DNA of 9,523 nucleotides from an uncultured Clostridia bacterium (lineage in GTDB: Bacteria > Bacillota > Clostridia > TANB77 > CAG-508): contig CANRBO010000042.1 of the NCBI GenBank assembly GCA_947628885.1, positions 1 to 9,523 of the forward strand, written 5' to 3'. Positions 1 to 6,702 of the stretch are shown here, one piece after another; the stretch's first letter is position 1, and the number at the start of each line of letters is the position of its first letter. Position numbers and translations under genes: made by a program. The notes under the pieces are model-generated. The model saw only the letters and a program-made list of their open reading frames with translations, ran no database searches and was not told the DNA's origin.

Positions 1-1025
1 TAGGCACAGTATCAAATGAAATAGAAGATATAGAAGAATCAATGCATAAGCTAACAGCAGAAGAATTAAGTGAAAATCCAAAGAAATATTATGGAAAATA
101 TATAAATTATGGAGTAGATTTAAATGGAGACGACGATTATACAAATGATTGGAAACTATTTTATGTAGGTGGTTCAGATGAAAGCGATACTGTTGATGTA
201 AAAGGAAGAATCTACTTAATAGCAGCAGATTATGTGCCAATGGGACATGATGCATTAAGAGGCATTGTGGCAGCAACAGAAGGAGAAAAAAGTAATACAG
301 GATTGATACGTGCAACAGCCGAAGGTTATGGAACACTATCAGCAAATTGGTCAAGTGAACCTACAAATTTTCAGACTCCAAAAGAAAATAAGACAAATAT
401 ATCAAAGTTATTTATGCATGAAGGATATGATTTATCGAAAAAACAAACAGTAGGTAACTCAAAATGTGTATCAACATTATTGAATACGGATAACTGGTCA
501 ACATTTGTAAATACAAATAATTATGGAGAAGTAGCAATAGGAGGACCAACAGTAGAAATGTGGTGCAAGGCGTGGAATGCAGTAGTAGATGATACAGACG
601 AATTTAGGAAATTATATGCAAATGGAAATAAAACAAGTGGAAGTGGATATTATGTAGGAGCGGATGCAACGCAAACATCAACTAGGGGTTATTATATAAC
701 CAATAGTAATACTTCATTTAGTACTATAGAAAAAAACACTATAGAATCAAAATATAATGTATTTTTCACACACACAGAACAATATAAGATAACTGCAAAT
801 GGTGCAACAGGAAATTGTGATGGATATTGGATTGCGTCGCCTTCTGCTAGTGACACTGGCTATTTGGTGTACGTGTATTTCGGCGGTCTTGTGGGTCGAG
901 GAGACTGTTATTATACTGGCGGAGGTGGGTTAAGACCATTAGTTTGCTTACAATCTGGAGTCAAATTGCAAAAAAACACAGCAAAGTCAGATGACGCAAA
1001 GACTGTATACAATATTGTGCAATAA
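1..1025 (+). CDS. Probable surface/pilin-like protein, candidate DGR target (5' end outside window)
   Basis: The frame is open from the left edge (first whole codon at 3) to the TAA at 1023-1025, so the N-terminus is missing. The first ATG inside the window (42) has no Shine-Dalgarno sequence and is probably internal. About 340 residues are visible, rich in Asn, Thr, Gly and Tyr, with no internal membrane segment. The stretch from YYGKYINYG through WKLFYVGG to IYLIAADYVP, the later WCKAWN, and the ending DGYWIASPSA...GLRPLVCL match, from memory, a group of clostridial proteins that often begin with a type IV prepilin-like leader. That leader cannot be seen here. The ending resembles the C-type-lectin/FGE-like fold used by DGR variable proteins. 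The last ~35 codons before GLRPLVCL change sharply in base use (separate entry). Function is unknown; ligand binding at the cell surface is an inference. No operon partner is visible on the right, where a new promoter follows. Confidence 0.7.
   Translation, partial: GTVSNEIEDIEESMHKLTAEELSENPKKYYGKYINYGVDLNGDDDYTNDWKLFYVGGSDESDTVDVKGRIYLIAADYVPMGHDALRGIVAATEGEKSNTGLIRATAEGYGTLSANWSSEPTNFQTPKENKTNISKLFMHEGYDLSKKQTVGNSKCVSTLLNTDNWSTFVNTNNYGEVAIGGPTVEMWCKAWNAVVDDTDEFRKLYANGNKTSGSGYYVGADATQTSTRGYYITNSNTSFSTIEKNTIESKYNVFFTHTEQYKITANGATGNCDGYWIASPSASDTGYLVYVYFGGLVGRGDCYYTGGGGLRPLVCLQSGVKLQKNTAKSDDAKTVYNIVQ
852..935 (+). other. Candidate DGR variable region (hypervariable cassette)
   Basis: Within 858-929 only 10 of 72 bases are A and 38 of 72 are G or C. 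At 721-780 in the same gene half of the bases are A. Of the 23 codons from 858 to 926, 16 end in C or T (GGC, TAT, TAC, TTC, CTT, GGT, GAC, TGT and others). That pattern is expected if AAC or AAT codons in a template repeat had their adenines replaced, and GTG at 867 could come from ATG. The cassette sits just before the GLRPLVCL ending, the usual 3' placement of DGR variable regions. The flank at 834-851 also uses codons rare elsewhere in the window (GCG, TCG, CCT). The boundaries are estimates. No template repeat or reverse transcriptase is in the window, so a driving element would have to lie elsewhere. Confidence 0.55.
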
Positions 1026-1062
1026 ACTGCGAGATCCGATTTTGCGAGAGATTCTGAAGAAA

Positions 1063-1190
1063 AATAATAGAGCATTGGAGCTTGTCAAGTCTAGTGTGGT
1101 CAGGCGAAAAAGTAAATGTTAAGTCTAGGGATGTTTTGAGAAAAAATGTCATAAATCATTGACAATTCTTAATTATCTGTGTATAATAAG
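1063..1190 (+). repeat. Intergenic segment resembling 6526-6660 (copy 1)
   Basis: This segment begins with AATAATAG and contains a core at 1106-1129 that matches 6575-6597 at about 21 of 24 aligned positions (GAAAAAGTAAATG, then AAGT, then TAGG). It ends in a TTGACA promoter, as the other segment does. Outside the core the match is weak and needs gaps. It lies between the stop of the pilin-like gene and the T-box leader. It may be a shared upstream promoter element or an old dispersed repeat; no coding function is apparent. Confidence 0.35.
1159..1187 (+). promoter_or_regulatory. Sigma-A-type promoter for the pheS T-box leader
   Basis: A perfect -35 TTGACA (1159-1164) is separated by exactly 17 bases from a perfect -10 TATAAT (1182-1187). 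The expected transcription start is around 1193-1195. That places the whole T-box leader in the transcript, with about 580 nt of untranslated RNA before pheS. A small hairpin (CCACA 1206-1210, TGTGG 1216-1220, loop AACAA) follows near the expected 5' end of the RNA. Confidence 0.85.
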
Positions 1191-1353
1191 TAAAGAAAAT
1201 GAAAGCCACAAACAATGTGGTAATATAGTAAAATCCATTGACAAAACAAAGTAGGTAAGTGGGTAACATATCATAGAGAGGTGTGATTGCTGGAAAGCAC
1301 TATATGTCATTTGCTGAATTTCATTTTGTAGGAGTCTTTCTGAAAACCAATTA

Positions 1354-1391
1354 CTTAAAATATTTAGATAAAGCTTAAAATATTTAGATAA
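1354..1391 (+). repeat. 18-bp direct repeat inside the T-box leader
   Basis: The 18-base sequence CTTAAAATATTTAGATAA occurs twice, at 1354-1371 and 1374-1391, with a 2-base gap (AG) and no mismatch. It lies just after Stem I, in the linker where Stem II or IIA would be expected. The first copy overlaps the 3' strand of the Stem I base. It looks like a recent local duplication in the linker. Confidence 0.9.
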
Positions 1392-1620
1392 TTGTGATTG
1401 GCAAAATTAAAAAGTAGGAAAGAACGGTTGCAACGTTATAGCTGAAATGAGACTAATTAAAATTTTATGTTTTTAAATCAAAAAATGCCAGTAAGCAAAA
1501 ATACAAATTAAAAATATAAACAAAAGCGTAAATGGTAAATTAGAAAGTAAAAATGCATTCTGAAAATTAAACAAAAACAAAAATTAGATTTTAATTAGTG
1601 AAATTAGGTGGTACAGAGAT

Positions 1621-1660
1621 ATAGCAGTTATCTCCCTATAATGGGGATAACTGCTTTTTG
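1621..1660 (+). terminator. T-box intrinsic terminator of pheST
   Basis: AGCAGTTATC at 1623-1632 pairs perfectly with GATAACTGCT at 1646-1655. The stem is extended by CCC/GGG across a one-base bulge and followed by a T-run at 1655-1659. The 5' side overlaps the region needed for the antiterminator that includes the T-box sequence, so terminator and antiterminator should be mutually exclusive. Read-through is expected when uncharged tRNA-Phe accumulates. Confidence 0.92.
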
Positions 1661-1683
1661 AAACTTAAATTGATCATACAGTA

Positions 1684-1730
1684 AAGGAAGATTGAAAATA
1701 ATTACAATCTAACTAGATTTATGCCTAAGC
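1684..1730 (+). repeat. Short repeat element, copy A (upstream of pheS)
   Basis: This segment aligns with 5279-5327 upstream of the flavodiiron gene. The blocks TTGAAAA, TAATTA, AACTAGATTT and TGCCT occur in the same order with short gaps, giving roughly 36 identical positions of about 46. Copy A can form a hairpin (AGATTG 1689-1694 with CAATCT 1705-1710). It lies between the T-box terminator and the pheS ribosome binding site. Its role is unknown: a dispersed repeat, an RNA element or an RNase processing site are all possible. Confidence 0.6.
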
Positions 1731-1772
1731 ATACATAGTAATAGCAAAGGCAAGAAAGGAATAAAAGTTAAA

Positions 1773-2807
1773 ATGGAAGAAAAAATTAGCAATATTAAGG
1801 AGCAAGCATTAAAGGAAATTGAGCAGTCAAATGACATTAAAAGTTTAGAAAACTTAAAGGTTAAGTATCTAGGTAAAAAAGGAGAGCTAACTGCATTACT
1901 AAAAATCATGGGAACTCTTTCTCCTGAAGAGAGACCTAAAATGGGTAGTTTAGTGAATTCAGCTAAAAATGAAATAACTGAAAAAATGCAGTCTAAAGAA
2001 GAAGTGTTAAAAAATGAAGAACTTGCAAAAGAACTTGAGTCAGAAAAAATTGATGTAACACTTCCGGCTACTAAGCAAAGAAGGGGAAGCAAGCATCCAT
2101 TAAATAGGGTAATCGAGGAAATAGAAGATTTATTTGTTTCAATGGGTTATGATGTGGTATCAGGACCGGAACTTGAAACAGATGAGTATTGTTTTGAAAG
2201 GTTAAATCTTCCAAAAGGTCACCCGGCGAGAGATATGCAAGATAGTTTTTATATTTCTCCGGAATATTTATTGAGAACTCAAACTTCAGCAGTGCAAGCT
2301 AGAGCAATGATTGCAAATAAAGAAAAAACGCCGATTAGAATAATTGTGCCGGGTAAAACTTTTAGAAGAGAAGATGATGCAACACACTCACATCAATTTA
2401 ATCAGGTAGAGGGATTAGTGGTAGATAAAAACATATCTTTTGCAGATTTGAAGGGTACATTAGAAATATTTATGAAACACATGCTCGGAGAAGATACAAA
2501 GCTTAGATTTAGACCAAGTTATTTCCCATTTACAGAACCTTCTTATGAAGTTGATGTAAGTTGTTTCAAATGTGGTGGAAAAGGTTGCAATTTATGTAAA
2601 CAAACTGGTTGGATAGAACTTCTTGGTTCTGGTATTGTTCATCCAAACGTATTGGAAATGAACGGCTATGATCCAACTATATACAGTGGTTTCGCTTTTG
2701 GAACAGGGCTAGACAGACTAGCAATGTTTAGATATGGAATTACAGATATTAGACTTCTTTATGCAAATGACGTAAGATTCTTAAATCAATTTGACAGGAA
2801 AGATTAG
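1773..2807 (+). CDS. pheS: Phenylalanine--tRNA ligase alpha subunit
   Basis: PheS is the catalytic subunit of the cytoplasmic (alphabeta)2 enzyme that activates Phe with ATP and charges tRNA-Phe. The 344-residue length is normal for the family. Residues 1-95 form the charged N-terminal coiled coil that contacts tRNA. The class II synthetase core follows from HPLNRV at 108. Motif 2 is FRRE at 197-200 with THSHQFNQVEG after it, and motif 3 is FGTGLDRLA at 309-317. Four cysteines (264, 267, 272, 275) form a CxxC-x4-CxxC knuckle seen in many PheS proteins. The ATG at 1773 follows AGAAAGGA (1753-1760) at a slightly long 12-base spacing, and the protein starts where the family does. It is the first gene of the T-box-controlled transcript, 86 bases ahead of pheT. 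No key residue appears to be missing. Confidence 0.98.
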   Translation: MEEKISNIKEQALKEIEQSNDIKSLENLKVKYLGKKGELTALLKIMGTLSPEERPKMGSLVNSAKNEITEKMQSKEEVLKNEELAKELESEKIDVTLPATKQRRGSKHPLNRVIEEIEDLFVSMGYDVVSGPELETDEYCFERLNLPKGHPARDMQDSFYISPEYLLRTQTSAVQARAMIANKEKTPIRIIVPGKTFRREDDATHSHQFNQVEGLVVDKNISFADLKGTLEIFMKHMLGEDTKLRFRPSYFPFTEPSYEVDVSCFKCGGKGCNLCKQTGWIELLGSGIVHPNVLEMNGYDPTIYSGFAFGTGLDRLAMFRYGITDIRLLYANDVRFLNQFDRKD

Positions 2808-2855
2808 GAATAATAAAAATCATAGAAGATAATTAATTACAAACAAATTTCAAAG

Positions 2856-2893
2856 AAAGGAGAATTCGTATAATAACATACGAGTAAATTAAA
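2856..2893 (+). promoter_or_regulatory. pheT ribosome binding site with hairpin between SD and start codon
   Basis: The only good Shine-Dalgarno sequence, AAAGGAG (2856-2862), lies 31 bases before the pheT ATG at 2894, far beyond normal spacing. Between them ATTCGTAT (2864-2871) pairs with ATACGAGT (2878-2885). This gives 8 base pairs, one of them G-T, with the 6-base loop AATAAC. If the helix forms, the effective distance falls to about 9 bases. An in-frame TAA at 2885-2887 excludes an upstream start, and PheT homologues begin at this position. Confidence 0.65.
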
Positions 2894-5257
2894 ATGATAT
2901 TAAGTACAAATTTTTTAAAGGATTATTTAGATATAGACGATATAGATGTGCATGAATTAGCAGAAAAAATGACTGCTATTGGAAATGAATATGATTCAGC
3001 TGGAAAGTTCATAAACACAGGAAAATTAATAGTTGGAGAAGTAGTGAGTTGTGAAGAACATCCTGATTCAGATCACTTACATGTATGCAAAGTAAATGTT
3101 GGAGATAGAGTATTGCAAATTGTTTGTGGTGCTCCAAATGTTCGCGAAGGGTTAAAGGTAATAGTAGCACTAGACGGTACAATTCTTCCGGGCGGAGAAA
3201 TTAAGAAATCAGTAATAAGGGGACAAGAATCAAACGGTATGCTATGTTCAATAGCAGAACTTGGAATAGATAACAAATTCTTAAAAGAAGAAGACAAAGC
3301 AGGAATTCATGAATTGCCACAAAATGCGAAAGTTGGAGAAGATGCAATAAAATTCATGGGTTGGGATGATGGAGTAATAGATTTTGATTTGACAGCAAAC
3401 CGTGGAGATTTACTAAGTATTTTGGGCATGGCTTATGAAGTTGGAGCAATTTATGATAAAAAGGTAAAACCAATAGATATAAGCCACAAAGAAGAAGGAG
3501 AGCTTAATTTCGAAGTTAAGGTCGACACAGAAAATTGTACATTATTTTTAGCAAGAAAAGTGGAAAATATAGTAATTAAGGAAAGCACTCCTGAAATCAA
3601 AGAAAGGCTTATGGCATCAGGCATTAGACCAATAAATAATGTGGTTGACATAAGCAACTATGTAATGTTAGAAACAGGTCAACCTTTACATTTTTATGAT
3701 GCTGATAAGCTAAATGGTTTATTAGAAGTTAAAATGGCAAATAAAGGCGAAAAACTTACTACATTAGACGGACAAGAAAGAATTCTTTCAGAAGATGATA
3801 TTGTTATTTCTAATGGAAAAGAAGCCATTGGATTAGCAGGTGTAATGGGTGGATTAGATACAGAAATAACTGAAAATACAAAAAATGTAATAATTGAGTC
3901 AGCTATTTTCAACAATGTAAAAATAAGAAGAACTTCAAATAAAATTCTAAGAAGTGAAGCTAGCAATAGATTTGAAAAAGGTCTAGATCCAAACAGAACA
4001 TATATGGCAATAGAAAGAGCTTGCAATATGCTTGAAAAATATGCAGAAGGAACAACATGCAAAGGAATTGCAAAATACGATAAGTCTAATAAAGAAGAAA
4101 AATCAATTGATATAACAGTTGCAAATATTAATAATATTTTAGGTACGAATTTACAATTAAAAGATATATTAGATGTATTCAGAAAATTAGATTTTAAAGC
4201 CGAAAGTTCAGACGGAGAAGTAATCAAGGTTACAGTTCCAACTAGAAGGATTGATATTTCAATAAAAGAAGATTTAATTGAAGAAGTTGGAAGAATATAT
4301 GGAGTAGATAATGTAGAAGGAAAAGTAATGCTTTTACCAGTAAAAAAAGGAAGTTATGACAAAACATCAAGAGAAATCAGAAATAAAATGGTAAATTTAG
4401 GACTAAATGAAACCTTATCTTATGCTTTAGTAAGTGAAAAAGATGCTACAATGTTTACAAATAAGGAAAATGAAATCATTAAAATATTATCACCACTTAC
4501 AGAAGAAAGAGTGGCATTAAGACAAAGCTTAATAACTTCATTGTATAGAATCTACGAGTATAATAAATCACACGATTTACAGGACATATCATTATTTGAA
4601 ATGGCAAAAACATTTTACAAAAAAGGCGAAGAAGATTATGTTGAAGAAAATAAAATATCAGCTTTGATGACAGGAATCTATGAACTAGGACTTGATGTTA
4701 AAAAAGTTGACTTTTATATAATAAAAGGAATTGTAGAAGAATTACTAGATTATCTTGGATATAATGGCAGGTATAGTTTTGTTCAAGAAGGCAATATTCC
4801 AGGTGATATGCATCCAAAGAAAACAGCATTAATATCAGTTAATGGAACTATTGTAGGTATGGTTGGAAGAGTAAGCCCCGCTATTTGCAAGGAAGAAGTA
4901 TATGTAATGGAAATTAATTTAGATAAATTGCTTTCAAAACAAGTTGGAAAAATGAAATACAAAGAGATTTCAAAATTCCCAACAGTTAAGAAAGATATAG
5001 CAATTTTAGTTGACAATGATATTCCAGCACAAGATTTGCAAAAAGCAATAAAAAATGCCGGTGGTAAATTATTGCAAGAGTCAAAAGTATTTGACGTATA
5101 TAATGGAAAAGGAATTCCTGAAGGAAAGAAGTCAATTGCATTTTCTATTGAACTTGGAGATAATACAAAAACTCTAACAGATGAAATAATTAATGAAACT
5201 ATGAATAAAATCACAGAAACTTTAAATAATAAGTTTAAAGCAGAATTGAGAAGCTAA
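2894..5257 (+). CDS. pheT: Phenylalanine--tRNA ligase beta subunit
   Basis: PheT is the structural, tRNA-binding and editing partner of PheS. At 787 residues it has the usual bacterial length and full domain order. These are an N-terminal segment (MILSTNFLKDYLDI); an EMAP-type tRNA-binding domain at about 40-150 (GEVVSCEEHPDSDHLHVCKV, then CGAPNVREG, then SNGMLCS); and the B3/B4 editing domain at about 210-385. That domain carries INNVVDISNYVM and GQPLHFYDADKL, with H266 at the position of the known editing histidine, and SNRFEKGLDP. A B5 domain follows at about 405-480 (VPTRRIDISIKEDLIEEVGR). Next come the catalytic-like B6/B7 region and a C-terminal ferredoxin-fold anticodon-binding domain at about 692-787 (KFPTVKKDIAILVD). 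The gene is co-transcribed with pheS and so falls under the same T-box. No frame break or missing domain is visible, and no terminator follows. Confidence 0.98.
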   Translation: MILSTNFLKDYLDIDDIDVHELAEKMTAIGNEYDSAGKFINTGKLIVGEVVSCEEHPDSDHLHVCKVNVGDRVLQIVCGAPNVREGLKVIVALDGTILPGGEIKKSVIRGQESNGMLCSIAELGIDNKFLKEEDKAGIHELPQNAKVGEDAIKFMGWDDGVIDFDLTANRGDLLSILGMAYEVGAIYDKKVKPIDISHKEEGELNFEVKVDTENCTLFLARKVENIVIKESTPEIKERLMASGIRPINNVVDISNYVMLETGQPLHFYDADKLNGLLEVKMANKGEKLTTLDGQERILSEDDIVISNGKEAIGLAGVMGGLDTEITENTKNVIIESAIFNNVKIRRTSNKILRSEASNRFEKGLDPNRTYMAIERACNMLEKYAEGTTCKGIAKYDKSNKEEKSIDITVANINNILGTNLQLKDILDVFRKLDFKAESSDGEVIKVTVPTRRIDISIKEDLIEEVGRIYGVDNVEGKVMLLPVKKGSYDKTSREIRNKMVNLGLNETLSYALVSEKDATMFTNKENEIIKILSPLTEERVALRQSLITSLYRIYEYNKSHDLQDISLFEMAKTFYKKGEEDYVEENKISALMTGIYELGLDVKKVDFYIIKGIVEELLDYLGYNGRYSFVQEGNIPGDMHPKKTALISVNGTIVGMVGRVSPAICKEEVYVMEINLDKLLSKQVGKMKYKEISKFPTVKKDIAILVDNDIPAQDLQKAIKNAGGKLLQESKVFDVYNGKGIPEGKKSIAFSIELGDNTKTLTDEIINETMNKITETLNNKFKAELRS

Positions 5258-5278
5258 ATTTATAAAAAACGAAAGGCA

Positions 5279-5327
5279 GGTAAGGTTGAAAAATAATTAG
5301 AATTTTCCAACTAGATTTGTGCCTTAG
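5279..5327 (+). repeat. Short repeat element, copy B (upstream of flavodiiron gene)
   Basis: This is the second copy of the element at 1684-1730, sharing TTGAAAA, TAATTA, AACTAGATTT and TGCCT in order. It fills most of the 84-base gap between pheT and the flavodiiron gene, and its end abuts that gene's ribosome binding site. A hairpin is possible (GGTTG 5284-5288 with CAACT 5308-5312). However, its pairing partner is not at the position that pairs in copy A, so a conserved structure is not shown. Confidence 0.6.
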
Positions 5328-5341
5328 GAAGGTGGTTAATA

Positions 5342-6514
5342 ATGAAGGAAATTGTAAATAATATTTTTTATATTGGAATAAATGATAATGATATTGATTT
5401 ATTCGAAAATGTATATAGTGTCCCAAACGGAGTGACATATAATAGCTATTTAATTGAAGATGAAAAAATAGCATTATTAGATACTGTTGATGTAAGAAAA
5501 TCAGACGAGTGGCTAAAGAAATTGGATGAAGCTCTAAATGGAAAAGAATTAGACTATTTGATAGTATCACATGTAGAGCCTGACCACTCATCAAACATAC
5601 AAGCAGTTACTGAGAAATATCCAAATGTAACTTTAGTTGGAAATCAGATGACGTTCAAATTATTAGGTCAATTTTTCGACATACAACCTAATATAAAAAA
5701 GCTAGAAGTAAAAGAAGGAGATATACTTGACCTAGGAAATCATAAATTACAATTCTTCATGGCACCAATGGTGCATTGGCCTGAAGTAATGTGCACTTAT
5801 GATCAAACTGAAAAAGTAATATTTTCAGCAGATGCCTTTGGAAAATTTGGAACAATTGATGAAGAAAAATTATTTGAAGAAAATGAAGAAGAGTGGCTAT
5901 CAGAAGCAAGAAGATATTATATAAACATAGTTGGAAAATATGGTATGCAAGTGCAAAATTTATTAAAAAAATTGAGCACATTAGACATAAAAATTATTTG
6001 CCCACTTCATGGACCATTATTAAATAACAATTTAGAATATTATATAAATAAGTATGATATATGGAGTTCGTATAAGCCTGAAGAAGAAGGAACTTTGATA
6101 GCAGTTGCATCAATTCATGGAAATACAAAGAAAGCTGCCAAAGAAGTATATGATTTATTGAAAGATAAAAGCAATGTAAAGTATATGGATTTGGCAAGAT
6201 GTGATGTGTATGAAGCGGTAGCCCAAGCTTTTAGATTTGATAAAATGGTTGTTTTGGCGTCAAGCTACAATGCAGGAGTTTTCACACCAATGGAAGAATT
6301 TTTGAACATACTAAAAACAAAACAATATCAAGATAGAAAAGTAGCAATTATAGAAAATGGATCATGGGCTCCTTCAGCTGGTATGTGTATGAGAGCTGCC
6401 TTCTTAGACATGAAAAATATAAATGTGGTTTCAGATGTGGTAACAATTAAATCAAGCATGACTGAGGAAAATCGTACACAAATTGAACAACTTGTGGATA
6501 ATTTCTTGAAATAG
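5342..6514 (+). CDS. fprA: Flavodiiron protein (FprA/ROO family oxygen or NO reductase)
   Basis: Flavodiiron proteins reduce O2 to water and/or NO to N2O in the cytoplasm of anaerobes, taking electrons from rubredoxin or F420H2-type donors. The 390 residues show the standard two-domain layout. A metallo-beta-lactamase-like domain spans about 1-245 with the complete di-iron ligand set: H77, E79 and D81 (in HVEPDHSS), H145 (MVHWPE), D164 (SADAFG) and H223 (PLHGP). A flavodoxin domain follows from about 250, with the FMN phosphate loop SIHGNTKKA at 257-265 and a later ENGSWAPSAG loop. No rubredoxin or flavin reductase extension is present, so this is a class A enzyme needing a separate electron donor not seen here. 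ATG 5342 has a strong ribosome binding site, AGGAAGGTGG (5326-5335). No promoter or terminator is obvious in the 84 bases after pheT, so read-through from pheST is possible. Confidence 0.95.
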   Translation: MKEIVNNIFYIGINDNDIDLFENVYSVPNGVTYNSYLIEDEKIALLDTVDVRKSDEWLKKLDEALNGKELDYLIVSHVEPDHSSNIQAVTEKYPNVTLVGNQMTFKLLGQFFDIQPNIKKLEVKEGDILDLGNHKLQFFMAPMVHWPEVMCTYDQTEKVIFSADAFGKFGTIDEEKLFEENEEEWLSEARRYYINIVGKYGMQVQNLLKKLSTLDIKIICPLHGPLLNNNLEYYINKYDIWSSYKPEEEGTLIAVASIHGNTKKAAKEVYDLLKDKSNVKYMDLARCDVYEAVAQAFRFDKMVVLASSYNAGVFTPMEEFLNILKTKQYQDRKVAIIENGSWAPSAGMCMRAAFLDMKNINVVSDVVTIKSSMTEENRTQIEQLVDNFLK

Positions 6515-6525
6515 ACAGTTAAATA

Positions 6526-6660
6526 AATAATAGAAAATTAAATGCAATTTTGTGAAGTGGATAATTTGTGTCAAGAAAAAAGTAAATGCAAGTTAGGACA
6601 ATTTGTTAAAATAAAATTTCTACAATATAATTGACAATAATCCTGAAAAAATATATTATA
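6526..6660 (+). repeat. Intergenic segment resembling 1063-1190 (copy 2)
   Basis: This segment begins with AATAATAG like copy 1. It contains GAAAAAAGTAAATG, AAGT and TAGG at 6575-6597, and ends in a TTGACA promoter whose -35 lies 33 bases past the core (29 in copy 1). The overall similarity is gapped and weak outside the core. No gene or terminator is visible between the flavodiiron stop codon and the promoter. Confidence 0.35.
6631..6659 (+). promoter_or_regulatory. Sigma-A-type promoter for tsaE
   Basis: TTGACA (6631-6636), a 17-base spacer and TATTAT (6654-6659) make a strong housekeeping promoter. The start is expected near 6666, about 37 bases before the tsaE ATG. It probably serves tsaE and tsaB-rimI, and perhaps the protease gene, since no terminator is seen between them. 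Confidence 0.75.
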
Positions 6661-6702
6661 TAAGTAGTACGAAAACTATTGATAATATAAAAAGGAGGCA
6701 CA

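Larger units (their letters stand above)
1254..1660 (+). promoter_or_regulatory. T-box leader (tRNA-Phe sensing) upstream of pheST
   Basis: T-box leaders bind a specific tRNA through a specifier codon and sense through its 3' end whether it is charged; uncharged tRNA stabilises an antiterminator. Stem I can be traced: basal pairing of TAAGT near 1256 with ACTTA near 1353, the helix ACATAT (1266-1271) with ATATGT (1302-1307), the AGAGAG bulge at 1275-1280 and a GCTGGAAAGC distal loop at 1289-1298. Next comes the specifier region GAATTTCA with TTC, a Phe codon, at 1320-1322. The T-box sequence AGGTGGTACAGAG is at 1606-1618. Its TGGT (1609-1612) complements ACCA, which fits tRNA-Phe with an A discriminator base. 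An intrinsic terminator follows directly. The specifier agrees with the downstream genes, which makes phenylalanine control very likely. The roughly 200-nt stretch between Stem I and the T-box sequence is A-rich and carries an 18-bp direct repeat. Confidence 0.92.

Noticed and set aside
1028..1049. TGCGAGA repeated at 1028-1034 and 1043-1049 just past the first gene's stop, considered as a DGR downstream hairpin.
   Set aside because: It is a direct repeat, not an inverted one, and no GC-rich hairpin can be drawn there. It gives no support to the DGR idea.
1000..1119. Open + strand frame overlapping the end of the first gene and reading LRDPILREILKKNN, then RRKSKC, up to TAA at 1117-1119.
   Set aside because: It has no ATG or Shine-Dalgarno sequence. 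The segment also resembles 6526-6660, where the frame is not kept, so it is better read as non-coding.
961..1152. Minus-strand ORF of 63 codons across the end of the first gene.
   Set aside because: It overlaps the real gene's C-terminus, has no ribosome binding site and shows a low-complexity Phe/Leu/Ser composition typical of an antisense shadow.
1238..1266. Second TTGACA in the leader, at 1238-1243.
   Set aside because: No acceptable -10 lies at 16-18 bases (GGGTAA at 1261). The consensus promoter at 1159-1187 explains the leader better.
1689..1710. Covarying hairpin shared by the two repeat copies (AGATTG/CAATCT against GGTTG/CAACT).
   Set aside because: The 3' strands are not at aligned positions in the two copies, so the apparent compensatory change is not real evidence of conserved structure.
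3694..4227. Long minus-strand ORF of 177 codons inside pheT; similar ones lie inside pheS, the flavodiiron gene and tsaE.
   Set aside because: All lie opposite well-identified genes. Their Ser/Leu/Phe/Ile-rich translations are what A-rich coding strands give in reverse.
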